Below, one piece after another: positions 27,611 through 35,486 of a DNA stretch of 64,000 bases. How positions within the stretch are numbered: the first letter of the stretch is position 1; every line of letters begins with the position of its first letter. A program made the position numbers and the translations under genes. Origin of the DNA: HXMU1420-13 sp965229525 (GTDB lineage: Bacteria > Bacteroidota > Rhodothermia > Balneolales > Balneolaceae); contig OZ245886.1 of assembly GCA_965229525.1 (NCBI GenBank), positions 124,001 through 188,000 on the forward strand, read 5' to 3'. The notes below the pieces were generated by a model. That model was not told where the DNA came from. It saw only the letters and a list, made by a program, of their open reading frames with translations, and searched no databases.

Positions 27611-28514
27611 GTATTCGTTCAAGATCTTCTTCAGAATAGTATTCAATACTAATTTCACCGCCTTTTGCTTTTGGCTTAACATTCACTTTTGTACTAAAAG
27701 TACGTCTAAGTCGACTGGATATTTCTTCATAGAAAGGATCAGCCATTTCCTTCTTCTTCGAAGGTTTCTTTTTTGAAGGAGAGTTTAATTCGCGAACAGC
27801 ATCCTCAACCTGTCGAACATTCCAGCCATTTTTAATGATTTTTTCCAAAAGAGCAGCTTGTGCTTTTTTATCCTCAATTGTAATCAATGCACGTGCATGG
27901 CCAATCGTTATCTCATTACCTATCAACGCCGTTTGGATGAAATCCGGTAAATGCAATAATCGCATCATGTTTGTTACGGTTGTGCGATTTTTCCCTACTC
28001 TGTTAGCTACTTCAGCCTGGGTGTATTCGAATTCCACAACTAAACGCTTATACGCCATTGCCACTTCAAGTGGATTTAAGTCCTCACGCTGGATATTTTC
28101 AATCAGTGCAAAAGCCATCGACTGTTCATCGTTAGCTTCTCTAATGTATGCTGGTATTTCAGGGATGCCCGCTAATTTCGCTGCACGTAATCTTCGTTCA
28201 CCACTGATGAGCTCAAAACGCTTCTCGCCAATATATCGAACGGTAATGGGTTGAATCAGTCCATGTGTTTTAAGAGAATCTGCTAATTCCTCCAGTCGTT
28301 CTTCATCGAACTCTTTTCTCGGTTGATTTGGATTAGCTCTGATGTGGTCAACTGGAACATTAAGAACAATATTCACTCTCTCACTAGGATCTGAGAATGT
28401 TTTTTTTAATGCCTTTTTTTGAACTTCTGATGATTGATCCTTTGGTGTCCCCTCGGATTCATATTCCGGGAAAAAAGCTCCTAATCCTCTTCCTAATACT
28501 TTTTTTGTAGCCAT
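27588..28514 (-). CDS. parB: Chromosome-partitioning protein ParB
   Basis: 308 residues. The start MATKKVLGRGLGAFFP is the usual ParB N-terminus. The ParB/Srx fold (about 45-135) has the CTPase/arginine patch GERRLRAAKLAG; the HTH domain follows (YTQAEVANRVGKNRTTVTNMMRL). ParB binds parS sites near the origin, slides as a CTP-dependent clamp and is moved by ParA. It follows parA by 9 bp. No parS-like 16-bp palindrome was noticed in the window. Confidence 0.95.
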   Translation of the reverse strand: MATKKVLGRGLGAFFPEYESEGTPKDQSSEVQKKALKKTFSDPSERVNIVLNVPVDHIRANPNQPRKEFDEERLEELADSLKTHGLIQPITVRYIGEKRFELISGERRLRAAKLAGIPEIPAYIREANDEQSMAFALIENIQREDLNPLEVAMAYKRLVVEFEYTQAEVANRVGKNRTTVTNMMRLLHLPDFIQTALIGNEITIGHARALITIEDKKAQAALLEKIIKNGWNVRQVEDAVRELNSPSKKKPSKKKEMADPFYEEISSRLRRTFSTKVNVKPKAKGGEISIEYYSEEDLERILAIFDSL

Positions 28515-28523
28515 TAATTGATT

Positions 28524-29321
28524 TTAGCTCGAAAGAACAGGACTGTTTTTAAACAGCTTGCGATTCTTTTTAATGATTTCTCTTGCCAGCGATAAGTAGT
28601 TCTTTGCTCCTACACTCATGGAATCGTACAACAACGCTGGCTTACCAAAACTCGGTGCCTCAGCTAATCGCACATTTCTTGCAATAACCGATTTAAACAC
28701 ACGATCATCGAAATAACGCTTAACTTCTTCAGCAACCTGATTAGACAACCTGGTTCTTGTATCATACATGGTTAATAGTACGCCTTCGATATCAAGTTCC
28801 GGATTAAGATGCTGTCGTACGATTTTTATCGTATTTAAAAGCTGACCTAACCCTTCAAGAGCAAAGTACTCACACTGAACAGGAATGACGATAGAATCAG
28901 AAGCTGTAAGAGCATTAATTGTCAGTAAACCCAAAGATGGCGGACAGTCGATAATTACAAAATCATAGCGTTCACGAGCATCAGCAACTGCCTTCTTTAA
29001 GATTCGTTCTCTTTCCTCCCGATCGATCATCTCAATTTCGGCGCCTACCAGGTTAATATGCGCCGGTACGAGATCTAAAAAGTCGAGTTCTGTTTGGCGT
29101 ATTGATTCATTCAATTCGGCACTCCCAATCATAATCTCGTAGATCGAGTTTGTAACCGTTTTTGAATCTATACCCAGACCGCTCGTAGAGTTACTCTGCG
29201 GGTCGATATCAATTATGAGGGTTGGATGCTCAATCGCAGCCAGACTAGCTGCAAGGTTTATTGCAGTAGTAGTTTTACCTACTCCACCCTTTTGATTGGC
29301 AATAGCAATTACTTTGCCCAT
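28524..29321 (-). CDS. parA: Chromosome-partitioning ATPase ParA (Soj)
   Basis: 265 residues. The deviant Walker A QKGGVGKTTTAINLAA starts at residue 10; the Walker B-like region is FVIIDCPPSLG, and ALEGLGQLLNTI is typical of ParA/Soj. It dimerises on DNA with ATP and forms gradients that move ParB-parS. It starts the parA-parB-DUF5683-LOG operon. The upstream gap holds two DnaA boxes and a -7-like TAATTTTG. Confidence 0.96.
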   Translation of the reverse strand: MGKVIAIANQKGGVGKTTTAINLAASLAAIEHPTLIIDIDPQSNSTSGLGIDSKTVTNSIYEIMIGSAELNESIRQTELDFLDLVPAHINLVGAEIEMIDREERERILKKAVADARERYDFVIIDCPPSLGLLTINALTASDSIVIPVQCEYFALEGLGQLLNTIKIVRQHLNPELDIEGVLLTMYDTRTRLSNQVAEEVKRYFDDRVFKSVIARNVRLAEAPSFGKPALLYDSMSVGAKNYLSLAREIIKKNRKLFKNSPVLSS

Positions 29322-29388
29322 TAAAATTCCTACTCTATTCGTTCATTTTACTTCTAAAAATCAATATAAAACGCACCTTACTCGCATA

Positions 29389-29396
29389 CAAAATTA
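29389..29396 (-). promoter_or_regulatory. Possible -7 element of the parA promoter
   Basis: TAATTTTG on the minus strand is an exact match to TAnnTTTG, 68 bases before the parA ATG. No TTG lies at the right distance upstream; instead the two DnaA boxes begin two bases upstream of this element. The match could be chance in AT-rich DNA. Confidence 0.35.
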
Positions 29397-29397
29397 C

Positions 29398-29428
29398 TTA
29401 TGCACAGGTTATCTAAAAGTTATCCACA
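29398..29428. promoter_or_regulatory. Two perfect DnaA boxes upstream of parA
   Basis: TTATGCACA (29398-29406) and TTATCCACA (29420-29428) both fit the DnaA consensus TTATnCACA exactly and lie in the same orientation 22 bp apart (about two helical turns). The flanking DNA is AT-rich, and parA follows at once. They may mark part of the replication origin or DnaA control of parAB. No dnaA gene is in the window. Confidence 0.6.
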
Positions 29429-29458
29429 ATCAACTCTCAGTATATCGTGAGTCGATAT

Positions 29459-30025
29459 TTATTGGCTTGTACTTGTAAGAATTACTTTGCGATTCGGGGC
29501 TGAAAAACCAGTCTCGCTATTAACCAACTTTAGCTTATCGAAGCTCTGCTCAACATCAGCATCTAAATTCGAAGGTGCTAAAGGTTGATTAGTTGTTCCG
29601 ACAAATTGGATTACTTCGTTTCTATCAACCCAAGGTTGAATTGTTGGTTCCAGTGTAGTTTGAATGGTAGATGTATCTTCTATAGGCGCAGTATTGATTC
29701 CTCCGTAAAAATAGACAGCAGTAGAAACGATCATCAGTGCGGCTGCGACCGATGCTACTGCTCTGGCGAAATTGATAAATAGAATTTTTGATCGTTCGGT
29801 TCGCTTTCGCTGTTCAGTAACAGCATTTTCTTTTATTTGATTTACCAACGCATTTGGCGGGTTCTCTAATGGTAGCTTCCCGAGTTTTTGATATGTTCTT
29901 CTGAGGCTTTCTACCTCAATGAGCAGGTTTTCGTCTTTCAACATTTCCCGCTCAAACTCGATCTCCTCAGCGGGATCCATCTCCCGCATCAGATATCGAA
30001 TACAACCTTCATCACTGTTTAGCAT
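29459..30025 (-). CDS. Putative anti-sigma factor, single membrane span
   Basis: 188 residues. The N-terminal acidic helical domain (MLNSDEGCIRYLMREMDPAEEIEFEREM) resembles anti-sigma domains that bind ECF sigma factors but lacks the zinc-binding HxxxCxxC motif. A membrane helix follows at about 87-110 (ARAVASVAAALMIVSTAVYFYGG) with a periplasmic tail. The start overlaps the ECF sigma gene end by 14 bp, the usual arrangement of a sigma factor and its membrane inhibitor. Confidence 0.75.
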   Translation of the reverse strand: MLNSDEGCIRYLMREMDPAEEIEFEREMLKDENLLIEVESLRRTYQKLGKLPLENPPNALVNQIKENAVTEQRKRTERSKILFINFARAVASVAAALMIVSTAVYFYGGINTAPIEDTSTIQTTLEPTIQPWVDRNEVIQFVGTTNQPLAPSNLDADVEQSFDKLKLVNSETGFSAPNRKVILTSTSQ

Positions 30026-30656
30026 GTTTAAGCTCTAATTGTCGTTCCTCATCAAAATACTTTCTGAGGTTAATCAACGCATATCTCATACGTCCTAGTG
30101 CCGTATTTATTGAAACATTTGTTAATTCAGCGATTTCTTTAAAAGGCATTTCATAATAATGTCTTAAAAGTACCACCGTACGCTGTTCTTCAGGTAACTT
30201 TGCGATGTGAGACATCAAGCTTGCGTTTGTTTCCTTTTCAACCATCTGGTTATCCGCATCCACAACACTTTCGTCTTCCAATCTATCAAAGTAATCTGAC
30301 CTCGCGTCTTCCTCATCAGTCCAAGAACTAACGTCGATGTATCGCTTTTGTTTTCTAATATGATCAATTGTTGCATTATGAGCAATACGCATCACCCAGG
30401 CTATCCATTTGCCCTGTTCGTTGTACGTATCGTCCATTTTACTTACTACTTTTGTAAACGTCTCTTGAAAAATATCGTTAGCCACTTCCGGGTTGTTTAC
30501 CATGCTATATATATAGGAATAAACTTTTGCCTGATGTCGATTCATGAGTTCATTGAATGCCATTTCATCAGCTTTTCGTCTGAATAGTCTTACTAAATCC
30601 TGATCTCTAACGTCAGTATATCTTTTATTGCCGGTATTTCTTTTTACTAAGTCCAT
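30012..30656 (-). CDS. ECF-type RNA polymerase sigma factor
   Basis: 214 residues from ATG 30656. Region 2 (about 40-110) has FNELMNRHQAKVYSYIYSMVNNPEVANDIFQETF and WVMRIAHNATIDHIRKQKR; region 4 (about 150-205) has LPEEQRTVVLLRHYYEMPFKEIAELTNVSINTALGRM. A longer open frame to 30779 adds 41 residues with no family similarity, while ATG 30656 has GGG upstream and opens with a normal N-terminus. Overlap with the next gene points to release from that membrane protein as the control step. Confidence 0.9.
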   Translation of the reverse strand: MDLVKRNTGNKRYTDVRDQDLVRLFRRKADEMAFNELMNRHQAKVYSYIYSMVNNPEVANDIFQETFTKVVSKMDDTYNEQGKWIAWVMRIAHNATIDHIRKQKRYIDVSSWTDEEDARSDYFDRLEDESVVDADNQMVEKETNASLMSHIAKLPEEQRTVVLLRHYYEMPFKEIAELTNVSINTALGRMRYALINLRKYFDEERQLELKHAKQ

Positions 30657-30861
30657 AATCTTTACCCTTTTTGGGATTATGTTTTCCGATGCTAAAGCAG
30701 CGGCTAACGTTTGGTCAAATCCACATACTTGGTTTTTGTTGTAAAGCGCATGCTTTTTTGACTGATCGCAGTTTAACATCCAATGCTCAAGCTACAAATC
30801 ACATGAAGATGTTAGATGTTGCATCGCATCTCACATCATTAGTACACATCAAGACGAGCTA

Positions 30862-32706
30862 TTACCTAAAGTGGGTGAATACTTTTTGTGCGAGCTTCTC
30901 TCCGATTACATTTTTTAACTGATCGAGCTCCGCTTCCTTAATTTTTTTTACCGATCCAAATTCTTTAAGCATCAATTTGGCTTTTTTCTCACCCACTCCA
31001 TCAATATCTGTCAATTCTGTAACGAAAGTTCTTTTCGCTCTTTTCTGACGATGAAATGTAATTGCAAACCTATGAGCTTCATCTCTCGCTTGCTGTAGTA
31101 ATTTTAAAGCAGTGGATTTTTTGGGAATCATATACGGTTCCGATCTACCTGGGACAAAAACCTCTTCCAGTCTTTTGGCTAGACCGATAATTTCACATTC
31201 CCCATAAAACCCAATTTCTTTGAGCGCTTCTACCGCCGATGACAGCTGCCCTTTTCCACCATCCACAACAATCAGATCCGGAATTTGAAGTCCATCTTTC
31301 ATTACCGCTGAATAACGCCGGGTCAAAATCTCCTTCATAGATGCAAAATCATCCGGACCAACAACTGTTTTGATATTGAATCGCTTGTATTCACTCTTCC
31401 GAGGTTTGGCATCCACAAAACTTACCATGGATGCCACAGGATCAGTGCCCTGTAAATTGGAATTATCAAAACATTCGATGCGACGAGGTAAACGTTGAAG
31501 CTTGAGGTGTTCTTTTAGTTCTTTTACCGCATGTGGAATACGATCCCGTTCTGACTTCTCTTTCTCTAGTCTACGTTCATTCAAATGGAGTCTTGCATTT
31601 GCTGTTGCCATTTTAATGAGTCCCGCTTTTTCCCCTCGTTCAGGAACATGAACCGGTACTTTCTTCCCTCTTTCCTGATACAAATATTCTACTAACGGCT
31701 CATCATCGGTCATAGCCTGACTGATATACACCTCATCCGGAATGGCAGCGGTATACTGTCCCGTATAGTAATCTTCCACAAAAGACTGAATTAAATCATG
31801 AACCGACAGACCTTCGATGTTCTTTAAGAATCGATGGAATTTTCCAATCAGTTTCCCTTCACGGACTTTAAACAATACGCCACAAGCTTCTTGTAATTCA
31901 TCATCTTTGCTAACGGCAAACACATCGCGGTCGACTTTCTTATCCGCCACCATTTTCATTTTGTGGCTGTATCGCTCCACCGCCTGATAGCTATCACGCA
32001 ACTTGGCGGCGTCTTCAAAAGCGAAAGCGTCCGAAGCAATCTGCATTTCTTCTCTCAATTCACGAAGTAACACATCGGTCTGACCATTCACCAGTCGTTC
32101 TACTTTCTTGATAACCACTTCATAGCGTTCATTGTCCCAATCGGCGGAGCAATTTCCAAGATAATCCTCAAAACAGGAATGCCATTTCGGGAGTCCACGT
32201 GTCTTATCAATATTCTTAATACCAACCGCACATGTACACAGTCCGAATGCTTTGCGGATAGTCTCCAACATCCGTTTCATGGTTACCACCGAGTCGTAGG
32301 GCCCATAATATTTACTACCATCTTTGATGATGGTCCGCGTTGGATACACTCTTGGTTTTCTATCCTTGGTGATGCAGATGTAGGGATAAGATTTATCATC
32401 CCGATACAGAATGTTATATCGTGGCTGGTACTGCTTGATGAAGTTATTTTCGAGAATAAGTGCTTCCGCCTCTGAATCTGTAACTACAACTTCTAAATCA
32501 TATATTTTGGAAACCATGGTTTTGATGCGACCATCTACCGGTCGGGATTCCTGAAAATACGAACGCACCCGATTTCGGAGTTTTTTAGCCTTTCCAACAT
32601 ACAGTACACTTCCCCCCTTATCCCGATAGATATACACGCCTGGCGACAGCGGGAGATTCGCTACTTTTTCGGCTAAGGGAATTACGGGTGACTCAGAACT
32701 ACTCAT
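30862..32706 (-). CDS. uvrC: Excinuclease ABC subunit C
   Basis: 614 residues. The N-terminal GIY-YIG nuclease (about 15-100, SPGVYIYRDKGGSVLYVGKAKKL) makes the 3' incision; a UVR motif lies near 205-240 (LREEMQIASDAFAFEDAAKLRD) for UvrB contact; the RNase H-like endonuclease domain (about 380-545, CFDNSNLQGTDPVASMV, VDGGKGQL) makes the 5' incision; and tandem HhH motifs end the protein (LTDIDGVGEKKAKLML). Length and domain order are normal. It lies 205 bp upstream of the sigma gene start, with no recognisable promoter between. Confidence 0.96.
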   Translation of the reverse strand: MSSSESPVIPLAEKVANLPLSPGVYIYRDKGGSVLYVGKAKKLRNRVRSYFQESRPVDGRIKTMVSKIYDLEVVVTDSEAEALILENNFIKQYQPRYNILYRDDKSYPYICITKDRKPRVYPTRTIIKDGSKYYGPYDSVVTMKRMLETIRKAFGLCTCAVGIKNIDKTRGLPKWHSCFEDYLGNCSADWDNERYEVVIKKVERLVNGQTDVLLRELREEMQIASDAFAFEDAAKLRDSYQAVERYSHKMKMVADKKVDRDVFAVSKDDELQEACGVLFKVREGKLIGKFHRFLKNIEGLSVHDLIQSFVEDYYTGQYTAAIPDEVYISQAMTDDEPLVEYLYQERGKKVPVHVPERGEKAGLIKMATANARLHLNERRLEKEKSERDRIPHAVKELKEHLKLQRLPRRIECFDNSNLQGTDPVASMVSFVDAKPRKSEYKRFNIKTVVGPDDFASMKEILTRRYSAVMKDGLQIPDLIVVDGGKGQLSSAVEALKEIGFYGECEIIGLAKRLEEVFVPGRSEPYMIPKKSTALKLLQQARDEAHRFAITFHRQKRAKRTFVTELTDIDGVGEKKAKLMLKEFGSVKKIKEAELDQLKNVIGEKLAQKVFTHFR

Positions 32707-33036
32707 AGGGGCGAAGATATAAAGAAATGGTAATTCGCTTCGACTCGAATTAAATCTTGAAAAGGATAAACGTAATACTATATTAGGTCAAATAATTACG
32801 TTTATTCATCATATCCTTATGATTTAGCAGGATAACATGAACTCTGTGCATGTTATACTTTTGTTGTGCCCCATTAGAAAAAAGCCAACCGCACAAATAA
32901 GCACATTTGCCTGCCCCAACGCTAAAGCCAAAACTTCAGCAGTCAAAAGAGCTTATTTTTCTCCCACCCTCTGACTGAAATTTGAAAAGACTTTCTTATG
33001 TTAGCCAAATATTGACAAGTTATAAATTAACAGGTC
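32707..33036. other. Structured 330-bp non-coding stretch upstream of the restriction-modification operon
   Basis: No gene is evident. Two inverted repeats stand out: ATAAACGTAAT (32766-32776) with ATTACGTTTAT (32795-32805), 11-bp arms, and ATAACATG (32832-32839) with CATGTTAT (32849-32856). The second adjoins TACTTTTG (32856-32863), an exact match to the Bacteroidota -7 motif on the plus strand, so it could be an operator for the downstream controller protein. The rest (about 32870-33000) is richer in CC and GCAC words than its surroundings, like the spacer after the specificity gene. Confidence 0.4.
32832..32856. promoter_or_regulatory. Inverted repeat next to a -7-like motif, possible controller-protein operator
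   Basis: ATAACATG and CATGTTAT are perfect 8-bp arms around 9 bases. The right arm touches TACTTTTG (32856-32863). Control proteins of restriction systems bind such repeats at their own promoter. The promoter would be about 175 bp before the controller ATG, and no TTG at -33 is seen, so the call is tentative. Confidence 0.35.
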
Positions 33037-33321
33037 ATGCAATTTGGTGAACGAATAAAAGAGCTGCGTGAGAGTAAAGAACTTTTGCAACACCAACTAG
33101 CCGCCAGTCTTGAAATAGACACCCCAATGTTCAGTAAAATTGAACGAGGCGAAAGACGGGCTAAACGAGAACAAGTGCTCTTGCTTGCTGAACTGTTGGA
33201 AGCTGATGTACACGACCTGTTAGCTGTATGGCTAGCAGATCAGATTTACGAGCTAGTCAAGGAAGAAGAAGATGCTAAAGAAGCACTTCAAATGGTACTC
33301 AACACGGTAAAGAAGAAATAA
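33037..33321 (+). CDS. XRE-family HTH regulator (putative restriction-modification controller protein)
   Basis: 94 residues. The helix-turn-helix spans about 5-58: FGERIKELRESKELLQHQLAASLEIDTPMFSKIERGERRAKREQV. A short acidic then basic C-terminal helix follows. Its place 12 bp upstream of the fused nuclease-methylase gene suggests that it times expression of the system, as C proteins do, but it is longer and less compact than classical C proteins, so a general XRE regulator is possible. Confidence 0.85.
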   Translation: MQFGERIKELRESKELLQHQLAASLEIDTPMFSKIERGERRAKREQVLLLAELLEADVHDLLAVWLADQIYELVKEEEDAKEALQMVLNTVKKK

Positions 33322-33333
33322 TAAAGGTCAATT

Positions 33334-35481
33334 ATGGACTTAATAGAATCAGGCATTAAAAAGGGATTGATCTCATTTGATGAAGAACGCAAGTACATTA
33401 CTTACGTCCACCAAAAGAAGAAGAGAAACTATACCAATCCCGAAGAACAAGTACAGGCAGAAACTTTCGTCAAGCTCATTCTTGTGTATGGCTATCCTGT
33501 AGAACGAATACAGCAGTTTGTAACTGTGACAATGGGTTCTTCAGCAAAGGAAGCCGACATATTAGTTTACAATGATGATGAATGGTCTGAACCGCACATA
33601 ATTGTTGAATGTAAAAAGCAAGAAGTATCTGAATTAGAGTTTGAGCAAGCTATAGAACAAGGCTTTGCTTATTGCTACGCAACAGCAAAAACGGTGAAAT
33701 TTCTTTGGGTAACCTCAGGAATTAAAGACCGCTATTTTGAAGTCAACAAAGAGAAGCAAGACCGTGTTTCTGTTCCTGATATTCCTCAGTATGGTGTTAC
33801 TAAGCTATCTAAGTATAAGTATGCCAAAGGTGGTGTTGACCAAAATGCAGCAGAGCCAGCAGTTGAGTATGGAAAGCAAAAGTTCTTTGAACTTGAAACC
33901 GTAAGTGAAGAAGAGTTAACCAGACGTTTCAGAATGGCGCACCAATCGCTTTGGGCAGGTGGAGAACTTAACCCTTCGGAAGCATTTGACGAATTGGACA
34001 AACTAATCTTTTGTAAGATATGGGACGAAAGACACCCACGTAAGACAGGTGATCCTTACCAATTCCAAATCTTTAAGGAAAGCACAGAAGAGAAAACTAC
34101 CCAAGAACTAAACAAGCGAATACTCGACCTCTATGCAGAAGGCAAGAAAAGAGACCCGGAAGTATTCAAAGACAACATAAGACTGAATGCCGCCAAGGTT
34201 AGAACAGTTGTTACCTACCTAGAAGGGATCAACCTCAGCAAAACAGACTTAGACAGCAAGGGTCGGGCATTTGAAGCCTTTATGGGCAGTTATTTCAGGG
34301 GCGATTTTGGTCAATTCTTTACACCTAGAAACATTGTAAAATTCATAGTAGATGTATTGCCAATAGAAAATACCTCCAGAGTGCTAGACACTTCTTGCGG
34401 TAGTGGTGGTTTCCTTCTTTATGCTTTAGATAAGGTGAGAGCACAGGCAAGTGAATACTATGATGAAACCTCAGTGGAACACTACAAGCATTGGCATGAT
34501 TTCGCTGAGAAGAATCTATTCGGCATTGAAATCAACGAGCAGATCGCTCGTACTGCCAAAATGAATATGATTATTCATGATGATGGCCACACCAACGTAA
34601 TTGCTTCTGATGGTTTGCTTCCAAGTGAAGACATGATAAAGAAGAATGGAAATAAGGAGTTTAAGTACGATTCATTCGACTATATCATTACTAATCCACC
34701 TTTTGGTTCTTCTGTAAAGCAAACTGAAAGAGCTTATATGAATCAATATCGTATGGCGATTAAAGATGCTGATTGGTTGGATATAAAGAAGCAGGGATCG
34801 AAAAACCGAGCCAATCAGAGTACAGAAGTAATGTTCATTGAGCAGTGCTACAAATTCTTAAAGCCAGGTGGTTATTTGGCGATAGTTATTCCAGATGGTA
34901 TTCTCACCAATAGCAGCCTACAATATGTAAGAGATCAAATTGAAGATTGGTACAGAATTGTAGCTGTGGTTTCCATGCCACAAGACGCTTTTGCTCATAC
35001 AGGTGCAGCAGTAAAAAGCTCGGTTATGTTCTTGAGAAAACTTTCTAGCAAGCGCAGTGATGCCATTAAAGCGAAGAAAGTAAGCGTTCAATACAAGATA
35101 CTGAAAGACCAAAAGTTTGAGAAGCAAGTAGCTGATTGGGAGAAGGAAAAGAAGAAGATACTGAAAGACAGAACGGGCTTTAATAATACGACAGGTAAAA
35201 CCGAGAAAAAAGATATTGAAGCCACTCAAGAGTTCAAGGATTGGAAATCAGAAATCAATGCAGAGTACAATCAAAAGATAAATGACCTGAAAGACCAATT
35301 AGCAGACTTATACCTTGAAGAAAAGCAAAAGGCTTTAGAAGACTACCCAATCTTTATGGCCATAGCTGAAGAAATAGGTTATGACGCTTCAGGGAAAACC
35401 ACCTCAGCAAATGAGCTAGAAACAATTCAAGACTCTTTGCGCCATTTTATTGAATCTGTAAATACTAACGAGAAGTACTAA
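33334..35481 (+). CDS. Fused restriction endonuclease / N6-adenine DNA methyltransferase
   Basis: 715 residues. The N-terminal domain (about 1-150) matches the nuclease domain found at the N-terminus of type I HsdR: PEEQVQAETF, then Asp75 in KEADILVY and Glu92-x-Lys94 in VECKK, a PD-(D/E)xK active site. A helical HsdM-like domain (about 190-310) leads to the N6-methylase: GQFFTPRNIVKFIV, SAM motif LDTSCGSGG (351-359) and catalytic NPPF (454-457). The C-terminal 120 residues are coiled-coil-like. There is no DEAD/SF2 helicase. With the adjacent specificity gene this resembles two-subunit type IIB/IIG-like enzymes such as BcgI, not a full type I system. Confidence 0.88.
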   Translation: MDLIESGIKKGLISFDEERKYITYVHQKKKRNYTNPEEQVQAETFVKLILVYGYPVERIQQFVTVTMGSSAKEADILVYNDDEWSEPHIIVECKKQEVSELEFEQAIEQGFAYCYATAKTVKFLWVTSGIKDRYFEVNKEKQDRVSVPDIPQYGVTKLSKYKYAKGGVDQNAAEPAVEYGKQKFFELETVSEEELTRRFRMAHQSLWAGGELNPSEAFDELDKLIFCKIWDERHPRKTGDPYQFQIFKESTEEKTTQELNKRILDLYAEGKKRDPEVFKDNIRLNAAKVRTVVTYLEGINLSKTDLDSKGRAFEAFMGSYFRGDFGQFFTPRNIVKFIVDVLPIENTSRVLDTSCGSGGFLLYALDKVRAQASEYYDETSVEHYKHWHDFAEKNLFGIEINEQIARTAKMNMIIHDDGHTNVIASDGLLPSEDMIKKNGNKEFKYDSFDYIITNPPFGSSVKQTERAYMNQYRMAIKDADWLDIKKQGSKNRANQSTEVMFIEQCYKFLKPGGYLAIVIPDGILTNSSLQYVRDQIEDWYRIVAVVSMPQDAFAHTGAAVKSSVMFLRKLSSKRSDAIKAKKVSVQYKILKDQKFEKQVADWEKEKKKILKDRTGFNNTTGKTEKKDIEATQEFKDWKSEINAEYNQKINDLKDQLADLYLEEKQKALEDYPIFMAIAEEIGYDASGKTTSANELETIQDSLRHFIESVNTNEKY

Positions 35482-35486
35482 GCATT

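Noticed and set aside
30657..30779. 41-residue extension of the sigma factor
   Set aside because: It has no sigma-family similarity, and ATG 30656 has a fitting upstream GGG.
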